Below are positions 31,892 through 44,150 of a stretch of 64,000 bases of DNA, piece after piece. The DNA lies in contig CM038044.1 of assembly GCA_021397845.1 (NCBI GenBank), positions 57,449,851 through 57,513,850 of the forward strand. The letters run 5' to 3'. Position 1 is the first letter of the stretch. Every line of letters begins with the position of its first letter. Below the pieces are notes generated by a model that worked only from the letters and a program-made list of their open reading frames with translations, had not been told where the DNA came from and searched no databases. Both the position numbers and the translations under genes were made by a program. Source of the DNA: Areca catechu (taxonomy: Eukaryota; Streptophyta; Magnoliopsida; Arecales; Arecaceae).

Positions 31892-33338
31892 TGTTCCCTA
31901 GTAAGTAACCCAAGAGGGAGGGTGAATAGGGTCTCTAAAAATAATTACTTGATGTAATGCAATAGTATGTAATCCAATCCAACAATTAATCAAGGTACTA
32001 CGAATTCAAATGTAATGCTCTTAAGTAAAAGTGCAGCAGAAATAAAGAGCAATAAATGAAAGAGCAAGTAGAGAAGATAAGTAACCACAAAGACAAAGAT
32101 GTATAGTGGTTCGGTGCTATTCAATACACCTACATCCACTTCCCAAGATCCCCTTGAAAATTCACTATAATTTCAATCGATTACAGTTGATTTGTTTTTC
32201 GAGCTCACTAATCAAAAACCCAACTTATTTTCACAAGGCTTACAAGTCAAAACCTCAATTAGTTTTACGAGCTAACCAAGAACCTAAATGATTTTAAGGC
32301 TCACAACCAACCTTCCTTGATTTTCCGGGCTAACCAAAAACCTATTTGGTTTTCAAAGGCTCACCAATAACCTCCCTTAGTTTTCCAATAGGCTAATTAA
32401 GAACCCTTACAACAAATAATGGTTTGAAGTAAAGAGAATAAAAGCTTTCAAATAAAAAGAGGGTATCTATTTGAAGCTCGATGTTGTGGTGCTTTTGAAC
32501 TTGATGAAGCCTCTTGAATGCTCAAGAATGGATGATCTTTAATGCTCTTGAAGGCTCTTGAATGCTTGGAGGCTTGCTTTCCTTGACAGTGGTTGAACTT
32601 TAATGAATAGGAGTGAATGCTCTCTTTTCTTCTCTCTTGGATATTTTTATTTCATTTCCATCAATAATATATCTTTTGATTTGATTTGGAGCATATAAAT
32701 ACCTTTCCAAGGCCTCAAATCTAGTTTCCAGCCGTTAGACTCAAAAATATAGCCATTGGGGGGTAAAAGAGTCGAGTTCTACATTTGAAAACTAGTCGTT
32801 ACTATTTTCATAACTCCATGTGTCGACACTTTAGGCTGAGTCGACACTTCAGGTTGATACTTGAACTTCTTGAGTCGACACCCAGTTTAAATATCTTCAA
32901 TCTGGTGCTCTGGAAATCTCAGATGTGTCGACACTTTCTTAGGTGAGTCGATACTTTGAGTCGACATTTCATATCCATGTGTCGACACTTTTGCAGTTCT
33001 TCATCTTCAACAAGTTCTGTGACTTGAAAATCTCAGGCGATGAGCTGATCCATGTGTCGACACTTTGAGTCGACACTTCAAGACCATGTGTTGACACTTT
33101 AGCCATGCCATCTGAAACATTCTTCACATACCGGCTTGAGTCGACACATCACTTCCATGTGTCGACACTTTGAGTTGACACCTCACTGAAATCTTCACAA
33201 AAATGCCTGAACTTATGCTAAATCAAATTATACTTCACTCAAATATCCATTCAAGCAAACTTTAATTGTCCAAGTCCTCTTTGAGTAGATCTTTCATCTA
33301 AACTTGGCTTCTTCAATCAAACAATCATTTTTCAAATT
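31892..33338 (-). mobile_element. 5' LTR of SIRE-like element, PBS-proximal part
   Basis: It starts TGTTCCCTAGTAAG next to the PBS and contains the 'aagagggagggtgaa' block shared with the LTRs at 6540 and 17955. It breaks off at 33338; the other ~140 bp of the LTR lie at about 37270-37413, so the LTR was split by an insertion. Its palindromes differ from the two relatives (GTGTCGACAC rather than GAGTCGGCTC). Confidence 0.85.
32815..33185. repeat. Array of GTGTCGACAC / GAGTCGACAC palindromes
   Basis: About 14 occurrences of TGTCGACACTTT, GAGTCGACACTT and decayed forms, often paired (GTGTCGACACTTTGAGTCGACAC). It occupies the same part of the LTR as the GAGTCGGCTC arrays at 7360-7790 and 18780-19140. 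Confidence 0.75.
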
Positions 33339-33712
33339 TGTTGGTGGGGACACCAGGATCAGACACAGATCCCTGGATCCCATATGGTTTAATTAGTCAT
33401 GTGTCAAAGTTTTGAAAGTTTTGTAATCAATTAAGATTGAGTCCTGTAATAAGTTGAGGTTAGTTGATTTGTCTCAACCCTCAATCTAGTCAGTATTTTG
33501 AGTCCTGTACATCAATAATGAGTCCAGTATGAGCCCAATTTTATATAAGAGAGGAGGTCACCCTATTTTGGAGTTCCACCAAGCCATATCCAGGAGTCAG
33601 AGGCCAGTACTTCAGCCCATTGAATTTTGTATGACAACCCAGGATCCAAGATGCTTCCAGAAATCCTGATTCCTTTTAGATGCCCTCCAGATGCCTAGAT
33701 TGAAAGTAAGGG
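33339..33712 (+). mobile_element. Left part of an unidentified inserted LTR element (Y)
   Basis: It begins TGTTGGTGGGG directly at the break of the SIRE-like LTR (flank AAATT). It has a TATA box TATATAA at 33542-33548 on the plus strand, followed by GAGAGGAGGTC, as in an LTR promoter. No coding sequence. It is interrupted at 33713 by LTR copy C2. How it relates to 36086-37270 is uncertain. Confidence 0.45.
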
Positions 33713-36085
33713 TGTAGGTTATTTGACAAGGTCCTACGCTAGGCATGCAAATAGGGGACGGGAGCACAGGGGATTTTAAAAACACTTTTTTAAAAATCAT
33801 GCAGCGAAAAATTGCTCCGCCCAGAACCTAATCTATTCAAGTTGCATGTATTAAAATAGGCATGTAACAAGGCATATAATATTTGTAAAATATATTTGAA
33901 TTAAAAATTCAAAACATGCATGATAAAAAAAAAAAAAAAATTTCGTACCTTATTCTGGCTGGAATAACCCTGGGATAAAGTTGGAATAGGCTGGAATAAG
34001 TGGGATAAACTTATTCCAGTCGTCTTCTTCCTTGGGTTGCAGAAAACTTTGTTTTGGGCTTTGAAAATGGCATCGGAACACTGCCTTCCGGGCCTCCGTT
34101 TGCTCCCAAATTTGAGCAGCGGCAAGGTAGACAAGTGCTCTTCGATCTCCAATTGAAATCTGCAAGAAAAACTTAGCCCAAAAATTATAGAAATTCGGCA
34201 AATTACTGCTGCCAGAATTTCTGGTTGCAGAAAACCAGCAGCTTTCTTCTTGGCGTTTGGAGCAACTGTAGCAAATCCGGCTCGACCCTCTTGCTCCCAG
34301 GAGTAAAGGAATACTCCCTCTAGAGGGGAGACTCGCCGGGGGCTCTCCGATCCACCTCCACATGCGGTGCTAGCCGCTGGAAGATGATATGATCACAATG
34401 AGTTGCAGCAAATCCTGTTTGCTGCAGTGCAGAATTTGGCACCTCAAAAGGCAATGAAATGGCCCTTGTAACTCTTTCTCAAACTCTCCTAAACCCAGCA
34501 CTACAATTACCCAATGGAAAGAATCAAGCTCACAAGGGATTTATCAACTCTAAGAAGAACAGCACTTGCTGTTCTCTTCACACGGTGTAAAACCAACCTT
34601 CTTGAAACAGGGCATATGCAGGGGTTTATAATGGTTGCAGGGAAGAGGGAGATGGAGAGACTGGGAGGCCAAGAGGGAGCTGTTGCCATTAATAATATTA
34701 AACCAGCTTATAACTTAGGAGGAATGGCAGCTGGTGGAGGAGAGGAAGAGACGCTTAGCAGGTCAAAGTTTGGATGCTTGGCCTTCTTTGGTCGTTTGGC
34801 ATTCCTCCCAACGAAAGAAAAATTCCAACGTGGGAAAACCATGTAAAACGGTCAAGGGAGAAAATCCATCGGTTCAAAGGAAAAACCAGTCCAAACCAAA
34901 AAATGGTTCAATCCCATTTAAACCACTTGGTTCAATCCAATTGAACCGGTTCAAGCCCAATAAAATTGGTTCAATTGGTTCACAACCAATTGGAGGCCGA
35001 AACGAACACCGAATCAGTTCAAAACTGATTCAGAAAAATCTTGGCACAGTCCTGGTCAGCCCGGAACATTTTCCGGTTGACACAGACAAGGGCAAAATGG
35101 GAAAAAGAGTGCTCAAAATAATTACTGTGACCATAAAATTGAGACGATTCCCAATCGTAATCGGTATCCGGATCAGAGAGTAATCCTCTGTGGCGAGTGA
35201 CCTCATAGGTTCGAACCTAAACGGTAGCACTAGAACAATTCTAGTACCAGCACAGGAAACCATCTAGCAATGGGTCCCGGCGTCCGGATAGGTCGAAGAT
35301 GCGGGAGCAAACTATCGAACCTCTGGCATATGGTTACCGTATAATTCATCCTTTTGACCTCTAATGTTCAGGACGACTGAGATTTGGGCTGCCAACCCAG
35401 ACTGTGTCAGTCGACTACGTGTCTCAACCTCGCAAGCCCAGTGACTCTTCACCAGGGCTACCCTGGTCGAGGATTTGCTAAATTGAGATACTGCGAGACA
35501 TTCAATCCAAACTGTTTGGACAGGTCAATTCCATCTTGGTCTATCACTGCTCCATAAGTATTTGCCTATACCTAGAAACCTTCCATCACCGGATTAAAAA
35601 TCCGGGTAGTCCGGCACCAAAGCACAGAGAGTTGCTTGCAAGCTACCGTGATGACCTCAGGTCAGAGGGACACATATACTCATATCCAATCGTGAGTTTC
35701 CCTTTGGCAGAAAGGGGCTGCACGGAGTCACGTTCAATGAGATATCACATATCCCACTTGCAGATCACATCAGTGTCACCACACTCATTTGGTCAAGAGG
35801 ACAACCAAACGATGTGAACTGCAACAACCTATACTTGATATATTGCCGTCCTGTACAATATATCCTTTGGTTATGAACCGGGTTTAATGACCACTTGATA
35901 CATCCTATCTGTATCGAAGTCAGTGTAGTCCTAAGGTCTTCATCACATGGAAAGAGCTCATTTCAGGGAAATACAATATGTGATGAGCTGCCAAAATAAT
36001 ATTTTATTAATTCATAAAATGAATACAATACTCAACACAACCGCCTACAACCCAGATGATTGGCTTTGGGACACAATTCCCAACA
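33713..36085 (-). mobile_element. LTR, copia family C (copy C2), probably solo
   Basis: It ends CAATTCCCAACA at 36085 and begins TGTAGGTT at 33713, colinear with C1: shared blocks around 'gttcgaacctaaacggtagcac', 'ccggataggtcgaag' and 'gttgcttgcaagct' in the same order. There is no PBS at the left edge and no coding region, so a solo LTR is likely. I found no clean target-site duplication. Reading frames inside (for example 34514-35183) have no homology. Confidence 0.75.
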
Positions 36086-37269
36086 TAAATTTCCTTCCAA
36101 ATGTCAAAGCATATTCCTAAACCAAGGCATCCATGATTCCAGAGGTCCACCTGCATCCCAGCCTAAAGAAATCAAGCCCAGGTGCCAAGCCCAAGCCCTT
36201 AAGAAGCAAGATTCCAGGGAATATTCCTGCTACCAAGCTACCAGGCCACCCCAGCTTCCAGAGGCCCAAACCCATGCACCCAAGCCCCTTTGGGCTGGCC
36301 CCTTGCTGCTCCTAAAGGCCCAACACACCTCCCTAGGCATCCTTGAAGTGTTGACCACGTCCAAAGAGGTTTGACCAAGTCCAAGTTGAAGAGAAGAAGG
36401 AGAAGACCAAGTTTATTCCTAACCTAGTTGGGATTTCTAATCCTTTTAAACTTTGTAATTCTAACATAGCTAAGAAAGGACTTGTATTCTAATTTGGAAG
36501 AGAACTTGTAACCCAAGTGTAATATAGTAAGTGAGAGCATAGGAACTCTATAAATACCCCACCCCTCCCCCTCTTGTAAGCATCTTTCTCTTATGAATAA
36601 ACTTTGCTAAAATTTTGAGTTATTGCCTTGTGTTGGTGTTTTGTTTAGATTCTTTGGTTGGTGTTTTTGTGCTTGGATGAATTCCTTGCCGCCCTACCAT
36701 CCTTCCACACCCTAACCCACTACCATCCAAGCCTTCACACATCTAAGAAAGAGTGCCCTAGGCTGCCAAGCAAGGAGATCTTCAACAAGCTTCAAATAGC
36801 CCAGCTTCTAATCCCTAACCTGATTCCTTCTAAACCTAGTTTTCTTTCCTTTTCTTACTTGCTATTTTGATTGACCCTTGATATTTTACAGGATCTCCGA
36901 GGTGTTTCACCTCCCTAGAGGAGGCTTTCCTTGTATCCAGAACCATCCAAATCAGCTATCTAATCAAGAGAATCGAACTTCATCATCCATGCTCCAATTA
37001 GAGTGCTGTGTGATCTCTTCATCAAAAGTTCTTCAAATCATTGATTGGTAACATCCTTCCCTTCTTTAAATTTTTGATTTGATGAAGATTAGCTATCCTA
37101 ATCCGGGAGTTTCTCAATTCTCGGGTCCTGAAATTTATTATTTTGCATGAGTTTGCCCGCGATACGATGATTCTATTCATTACTATTCTTCTTGTAGTTC
37201 TTACTTTTATTTGAGAATTTAGCCTATAAATCTAAATTATAAAAATCACAAAAAATTAGTTTACTATTT
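36086..37269 (+). mobile_element. Right part of inserted element, with LTR-type promoter and poly(A) signal
   Basis: The plus strand has TATAAATA at 36549-36556 and AATAAA at 36596-36601, 40 bp apart, the arrangement of an LTR U3-R-U5. Upstream is a proline-codon-rich stretch without a known domain. It ends near 37270, where the SIRE-like LTR resumes. I cannot identify the family or the exact right edge. Confidence 0.5.
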
Positions 37270-37413
37270 TTCCTACATGATTAGCAATCTTAGAGTCATC
37301 CCACATCATTTGTGAGCACCTTTTTCTATAAAAACATACTTCAAAGAAATCATTAGTACTCAACTTATACTTAACCATTTTGCTTATCATCAAAATCAAT
37401 AATGGAGTCAACA
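37270..37413 (-). mobile_element. 5' LTR of SIRE-like element, outer end
   Basis: It ends TATCATCAAAATCAATAATGGAGTCAACA, matching the outer ends at 8117 (TCATTCTAGGGGTCAACA) and 19474. It completes the LTR begun at 31892. The flank ATAGT (37414-37418) would be one copy of the target duplication; the partner at the element's other end is not visible. Confidence 0.75.
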
Positions 37414-38293
37414 ATAGTATTGAAATCACAAGATCTAAGCTACAAAGGTCTATATAAATAAGTTAAAGCAAATAGCTCAAAATTGGAATGCTAGGTAATT
37501 CTCTAATGAAGACCTATTAAATAGTATCCTACATTTGGAATGTAGCTCTATAAGATAGACAAAGGAGGATGCTACATTTATCATAGAATTTATACATTAA
37601 GGAAGTCTAAAGATGTGTAGCCTAAAAAATCTAATTAGGAATTTGACTCCTTAAGCAAGGAATTAATCTCTATAATATGTCTTAACACATTTAAGAGATT
37701 TTAATATGAGCTAAATCCTTTTGAGCTTTGGTCATAAGAAGCCTCATATAAACTATGCTATGTATATAATCTAATTTTTGCTATGAATGTCATAAGCATA
37801 TCCAAGCTATAAGTGCGGGATAACTATAATAATGTTCTTTAATACTTGAGTTGTACTAAAGATAAGTTTTAGATTTTTAGAAAAGAAGAACTAAGGAAAC
37901 AAGGATCAAATGTTATGTTCTTGAGCAATAGTGGTTTGGAGCCGATCATTGTAGGTTTAACCTAGGAGGCTGCCTAAATTATTATTTCTAAAGGTGCAAG
38001 GATGTATTCTGGTCAACATTTTATTGTAGATGAGCGTAATGTCATTAGATGCCATAACACTCTATCATAGCAATAATGGTGCCTTAGCTCTTGCTAAGGA
38101 ACCAAGGTCTCACTAGAAGTTTGAATATATAGAACGATGATTCAATTTGTAACTACCTTATTACGCTATAGAGAGTAAACTCTACATGAGATGTGGTAGA
38201 CTCACTAGTTTAGTAAGCTTTGGCCAACTAAAACTGAAGCACTTTGATGGGACTAAATTGTATGGCTAATTGGCTTTAGTGTATATGGAAGAT
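37414..38293 (+). pseudogene. RT-RNase H tail of a Ty1/copia element (family A)
   Basis: Heavily decayed plus-strand coding. The clearest part is HSNNGALALAKEPRSH followed by EYIERRFNL (about 38070-38140), the RNase H C-terminal motifs, then FGQLKLKHFDG before the polypurine-tract region (38281-38293, degenerate). Its left side is cut by the SIRE-like element at 37413. Confidence 0.7.
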
Positions 38294-40787
38294 TATTGGA
38301 TGTATGCTCTAGAAGCCAATCTGGCTGACACATATCTTATTTCTAGGAAATAAAATTATGTTCAATATTTTGAATTTGACTATTTCTTCATACATGTTGT
38401 ATCCATATATCACCCAAAAAATTAATGGACAATAACATATATTCTCAAGAGTTGAGAATTTAAGACATGTGCTATCATAAATTAATTTCTAAATACTCTC
38501 GATCGTAGGATTATCATGAAGATGATATTGATTCGTTAGATTGGTGCACGGATTGCTTTCCTTTGGATAGACAAATCTCAAGTCTATAGTATAGGAATAC
38601 TATAGTAAGAGTGTAGGTGGTCATTAGAGAATGATGGTACCGAGCATGACTATCACGAGAAGTCATATGGATATTTACTTACTTGTTAGTGACTTTCTCA
38701 ATGCTATAGTTGTGTGAGTAATTTTTTGACCTATGGTACCTTGGCCACTCATAGTGGAAGTTGTTGTAGTTTGGCAATACAAAATATTACCCTAGCCATT
38801 CAGGCCTTTATAGTGTTCATTAGCTATAATAGGTTTGTTGTAGGAGTTGGGAGTGCACTTATATAGGATATGCGATGTTAATAATTAAGGTGTAGTCCTA
38901 TACGATTTAAGAAGCTAAGTCCTTAAGACTATAGCCATGATAATAGAATGATGGAAAAGAGTTTTCATGAGTTTTCATAATTTAGACTTGAGTTAATTGA
39001 ATCATGCATATGATAGATGCTTAGGTTTTGATAAATTTTCATGACCTGGATCTTATTGGGACTCTCGATAGAAGAACTAAATAACATAAAAACTATACCT
39101 AAGGGTTTATTCTTCTATTCACTGAGTTGCTACTACAAGCTGCTAGGTATCACTAGTGTATTGTGAGATCTTACTAGGATGATTTCATATCAACAATCAT
39201 TGATGAGATGACCTAGAATTGTTTTAATCCACAAAAGAGTTCGATGATACTATGATAGAGATCATGGTACGTCTCACTACCAAACAGAATGGAACTTGAG
39301 AGGTCACACATAATAGAAGCTTGACCTGGTTATATGGTTGGATCAAAATATGTAAAAGTTACATATTTAGAGGTCTAAATTTATAAGGATTATAAATTTG
39401 AAACCTGTTATTTTGGCACCTACTAATTTGGTACCTACTAATTTTAGCACCTGCTAATTATTAGCAAGGAGGACTTTAAAACAAAAAATGCAATATAATT
39501 AAGACTAGGCTTAATACAAATTGAATTAGATTTGATTTGGTTGAGTTTGGGTGATGCCCTAGTCCAATTAGAATTTGGACTAACCTAATTGCAAGTGTCA
39601 TGAGCCAATTTGGTTTGACCTAATTAGTTATTTAATCCTAGGTGAATTAAATTTGATTTAATTTAGTTAGGCTTAATCTATTCTAATTGAGTTTAGTAGT
39701 CCTAATTTGATTAGGATCTAATTCCAAATTAGTTATGGATTTAAACCTAAATCTAAAAGGATTAAGAATTATGTTAGTTTTTTATTTAGGTTAGGATTAG
39801 GAATTTGTTGGTTAAACTAATCCTAAACAATTTTTCTCTCCCTACCCATGCCTCTCTTTCTCTTATTAGTGTGTAAGAAAGAAGGGGTTATGCCCTTCTT
39901 CACATGAAAAAAAAAAGAAAATAGCATGGAAGGAAAAATTGAGATGCACCATAAGAAATTGGGCACTCCAAGTTTCTCGCTTTTTATCCTAATCCATCTT
40001 GAACTAAGTCTTTAAATTTGATTCAAAAGCCTTATCTTAAATTTAAATAGAGTAGGACTCTAGGGAGATATAGACTTTGATTTGGCATGAGAAAAGAAAG
40101 GGAAGGTTGTCACAAAAACGTAAGCATGAGAAAAGAATGGGAAGGTGGTCACAAAAACATAATTATGTGCATAAGTATTCTTGGAGTTTTCACATGAGAT
40201 ACTTCTCACTTCTTCTGTGCCATCCTTCTTCTTGATGTCTCCACCGAACACAAGAAAAATATGATAGAAATATTTAATCACCCTCTCCTCCTCAGCTCCT
40301 CCCTTAGGTGAATAGTTCATGTGAGAGGAATCTTTTCCTCGATCTCCTGAGAAGAGATCTATTCTTCTTCCTTGATTTCTAGCATAGAGAACAAGAAAAA
40401 ATGATTGAAAGGTGATTTGATCCAACCATCGAAGCAAGGTCTACAAGGTGCTAATACTCCGGTGGCCTTGGTACTTCGATTAGGTCATCCCTATATGGAT
40501 ACCAGCAAAGACCAGATGTGTGCGCAGCTCCAGCAAAACCCAGGGCATCCATCAAATCCGATCTAGTGAAGATGGAGTAGCATAGTAGGTAAGTAGATTC
40601 AATCTACTTTTGGTATTTTATTCTTTAGATCTATATTACATGTTCATGAATGAATCTTGCTATGCATCTTAGACTAGGTTTTAATCCTACTATAATTTAA
40701 TTTTAAATTAGTTAAAATTTTTGAAACCTATACATGCAACTCTAGGATTGTTAGATAATTCCTTCAATATGTAATAGCAACCCAACA
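38294..40787 (+). mobile_element. 3' LTR, copia family A (copy A1)
   Basis: It starts TATTGGATGTATGC (first TG mutated) after RNase H and ends AGCAACCCAACA at 40787. It matches copy A2 (40788-41616) in inverted orientation: both contain TATTCTCAAGAGTTGAGAATTTAAG and, further in, CTCTCGATAGA. A 39-bp tandem duplication (40085-40162) is included. No genes; the frame at 40060-40437 is produced by that duplication. Confidence 0.75.
40085..40162. repeat. 39-bp tandem duplication inside LTR A1
   Basis: GCATGAGAAAAGAA at 40085 repeats at 40124; the two units differ at about four positions. Because 39 is a multiple of three, the reverse frame shows a repeated 13-residue stretch that is not a real protein. 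Confidence 0.8.
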
Positions 40788-41616
40788 AAATAGAAAAGGT
40801 AAATCCCTAAATATAGTTACTGTGTGATCAAGTTCCTCTATCGAGAGTCTCGATAGGATGCAGGGCATAGAATCTCATCAAATCCTAAGCATTTATTATA
40901 TGCTAGACTTAATCATCTTGAGCCCAATCATGATGTCCAAGGAAACTCTTTTCTATTATCATGCTGCTACGGCCATAGACTTAAGAACTTAGCCTCTTAG
41001 GTCATATAGGACTACTTCTCAACTATTAAGACTAATAGATCCCCTATAGGTGCACTCTTAACTCTTAAATTGAACCTACTATAGCCAACGTACACCACAA
41101 CATCCCATATGGCTAAGGACCATGTTTATATACTTGTCAAACTAAGAAATCCTATTGTGAGTGATTGAGGTGCAGGTCAAGGAACTTTTCATACAACTAT
41201 AGCATTGAGAAGTCACTGACAAGTGAGTAGACATCCATATGACTTGTTATTCTTTAATCATACTAAGTGCCATTGTTCTCTAACAACCACTTGTATTCTT
41301 GCTCCAGTATCCCTATACTATAGATTCGAAACTTGTCTACCTAAAAGAGAAGCAGTCCATTCACCAATCTTGATAGAACAGTCATTGTCCCCGTGATGAT
41401 CCAATGACCAGGAGCAATTAAGAGTTAACCTATAATGATGCATATCTTAAATTCTCAACTCTTGAGAATATGTGTCATTATCCATTAACTGCTTAGATGA
41501 TACATGGATGTAACATGTACAGATAAAAAGTCTAATTTTAAATATTAAATACAAAATTATATCCTATAATAAAAATATATGATAGGCAGATTAGCTTCTA
41601 GGATACACATCGAACA
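40788..41616 (-). mobile_element. 3' LTR, copia family A (copy A2), truncated
   Basis: On the minus strand it begins TGTTCGATGTGTATCC at 41616 after a polypurine tract (41617-41631, GTGCAAGTGAAAGAT). It runs parallel to LTR A1 for about 830 bp, then is cut exactly where A1 ends (40787), so the A1 element inserted into this LTR. Confidence 0.75.
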
Positions 41617-41631
41617 ATCTTTCACTTGCAC

Positions 41632-42094
41632 TAAAGCCAATCAGCCATACACATCAGCCCATTTTTTCAAGTTGTGCTTTAGTCTTTTATTGGCCAAAGG
41701 TTATTAAGCTAGTGGATTTGCCATATCTCATGTGGAGCTTACTCTTTGTACATTAATAAGGTAGTTGCAAATAGAATCATTGCTCTATGTGTTCAGACTT
41801 ATGGTGAGACCTTAATTCTTTTGCTAGAGCAATAGTACCAGTGTTGCTAGAGTAGAGTGATATGTCATCTGTTGACATCTTACTCATTTATATAATAATA
41901 GTAAACCATAACATATCCTTACATGCTTAGAAGAAATGATATAGTCAGCTTTACTAGTCAAACCTATAATGATCGATCTTTGGAACTCTTTCAAACCATC
42001 ATTGTATAAGAATACATCTCATGTATCCTTATTCCCTCAATTCTCCCACTATAAAAACCTATATCTTTAGTACTATAGTATCAAAGAATGTTTT
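41632..42094 (-). pseudogene. RNase H tail of minus-strand copia element (family A)
   Basis: Minus-strand fragments parallel those at 37950-38290: AKELRSHHKSEH-like, NSICNYLINVQ and PHEIWQIH, before the polypurine tract. Multiple frameshifts. It is separated from the integrase of the same strand by the LTR copy C3, and the reverse transcriptase that should lie between is absent. Confidence 0.6.
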
Positions 42095-43051
42095 TGTTAG
42101 AAAATGTATTCTAAAGAAAGTCATTTCAGTTGTAGACGGTTGAGATCATTATAATTTGTACATGATTCATTAATAAATAAAAGTTATTTTGGCAGTTCTT
42201 CACATTGTGTACATCTTTCTTTATGAATTCTTCTGCGATGAAGTCCCTACAACTACTTCTAATCAATAAATGAGGATTTGTCATGTGGTTCTGAAACTTG
42301 TTCATGACCAAATGATAAGTTTTACTTAGGAATATTGTTTATCGAGTATAGGTCATTGTGTACCATATGGGTTAGTTGTCCTTATAATCAAGGAGTTCGG
42401 AGACACTAGTTATCATGCAGGTGAGTGTAGGAGTACACTGCACTAAACATGACTAACTCTGTAGAGTACTCTATTATAAGATTATCTCTCAGAAGGATAT
42501 GGATATAAGTGTCCCTTTGACCTGAGATCACCATGGTGATTTGCAAGCAACTCACTATACTTAAGTGTCGAACTACCTGAATATCTAATCTAATGATGGA
42601 AAGTTACTAAGTACAGTCAAGTACTTGTTAAGTCGGTATATAAGTCAAGATAGGATTGACCACTACAACGTATTGGAAATAATGCTTCACAATATTTCAA
42701 TTTAGCAAAATCTAGGCTTGGATAATCCTTGTCAGGAGTCACAAGATTTAGCAGGTCGAGACATATCTAGATACATTATTTAAGATTGGCAATTAACTCT
42801 TAAGTCATCTTAAGCATTAGGTCAAAGGGATGAATTATACAATAACCATATGCTTGGGTTCTTGAATGTTGCTTTGCAATCATTCGACCTATCCGGACAT
42901 TGAGCACCACTATTAGATGGGCACATTGATTAGTTTAGGAATTGGTTCTTGGGCTACCGGCTTAGAATTCAAACCTATGGGGTCATACACATTAGTTCAG
43001 GAATTGGTTCCTGCCCTAGCATGCAGCTTAAGTCTAAGCACATTTCTAACA
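42095..43051 (+). mobile_element. LTR, copia family C (copy C3), truncated, inverted
   Basis: TGTTAGAAAATGTATTC at 42095 equals the start of the C LTR seen in reverse at 36085 and 11680. Shared blocks (CCTGAGATCACCATGG, TTGCAAGCAACTCACTA, CGACCTATCCGGACA) follow in the same order. Only about 957 bp remain. No target duplication was found at its edges. Confidence 0.75.
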
Positions 43052-43703
43052 TAAGCCGGGCTACCCCTTTTTATCTTTCCATAATTCACATAAAGTGCTA
43101 GCTACTGATTTTGATGGTACTCTATTTAGTATATAAGCAGTAGTCTCTAGAATATCCCAAAAGGATACAAGAAGATTAGTGAAGCTCATCATGGACCTTA
43201 CCATGTCTAACAAGGTATGATTCCTCCTTTCTGCTACACCATTTAATTATGGTGTATATGAAGGCATCTAATCTGAGAGAATGACTATCTTTAAAATGAT
43301 CAAAAAATTTACTAGATAAGTATTCTCCTTCTCTATCTGATTGAAGGATTTTAATACTTTTTCCAGTTTGCTTCTTAACCATACTTTGATATACTTTAAA
43401 TTTATCAAAGGCTTCGGATTTATGTTTTATAAGATACACATATCCAAACCATAAATCATTAGTAAAGGTAATAAAATAAGAGTATTCTCCTTTAGCTTGA
43501 GTTGATATTGGTCCATATATATCTATATGTATTAGCCCTAATAACTCAGTTGCCCTATCTCCATGACCAGAAAATGGAGATTTGGTCTTTTTACCCATGA
43601 GACATGACTCACAAGTTTCTAATGATTGATAATCATAAGGGTCAAAGAATTTATCTTTGTATAACTTATTTATCCTAGACTCACTAATATGACCTAATGG
43701 CAA
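43052..43703 (-). pseudogene. Integrase of minus-strand copia element
   Basis: The minus-strand frame 43703-43176 has LGHISESRINKLYKDKF, ETCESCLMGKKTKSPF (HHCC zinc part), LIHIDIYGPIS (first Asp) and LQSDREGEYLS (second Asp). A frameshift near 43270 precedes the catalytic-Glu region, and the frame drifts. The end (SFTNLLVSFWGYS) is readable to about 43090. Confidence 0.85.
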
Positions 43704-44150
43704 TGCCAGAGAAAAGTGACATTGACATCTTCTCTTTTTCTTTTCTTATTTTCAACAAGTAATACTTTATCATTAAGTGAAAGAACTAAAAGACCATTAA
43801 TAAATATACCACTTCCAAAGAAATTATTAGAATGAAAAATGGAGCATCCATTGCTCTTTATATTAATTTCAAAACCTTGTTGTAATAACAAGGATACTGA
43901 AATAATATTTTCGATAATATTTAGAATATAATAACAATCTTTCAATTCTAAATTTTTTTTTAAAGGCATAATAATTGATATGTGCCTATAGCTTCTGCTT
44001 GAATGGCTTCACCATTCACACCATGAAGCTCGAAATCACCTTTCTTCAAGCTCCTAATTTTCTGAAATCCCTACAAAGACTTGCTTATATGAGACCCACA
44101 TGCGGTATCCAATACCTATGAATCAGAAGCTGAAGTACTCAATGATAAGT
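43694..44150 (-). pseudogene. Protease/GAG-pre-integrase region of minus-strand copia element
   Basis: The frame at 43969-43694 reads LKDCYYILNIIENIISVSLL and SNGCSIFHSNNFFGSGIFI, the region between protease and integrase in copia elements. The protease active-site Asp-Ser/Thr-Gly is not readable; the matching stretch near 44070-44110 is frameshifted. Confidence 0.75.

Noticed and set aside
34507..35263. Frames of 60-149 codons on both strands
   Set aside because: They lie inside LTR copy C2, are not shared by copies C1 or C3, and have no recognisable domain.
33339..36086. One single LTR from TGTTGG to CCAACA with TSD AAATT
   Set aside because: The family C copy can be aligned only to 33713; the first 374 bp have a different promoter and no match in C1. 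An extra T would also be needed for the duplication.
36060..36374. Proline-rich 104-codon frame as a possible host gene
   Set aside because: Starts at an LTR junction, has no domain, and a U3-type promoter lies downstream of it on the same strand.
40060..40437. 125-codon frame with repeated FVTTFPFFSHA
   Set aside because: Created by a 39-bp tandem duplication inside an LTR.
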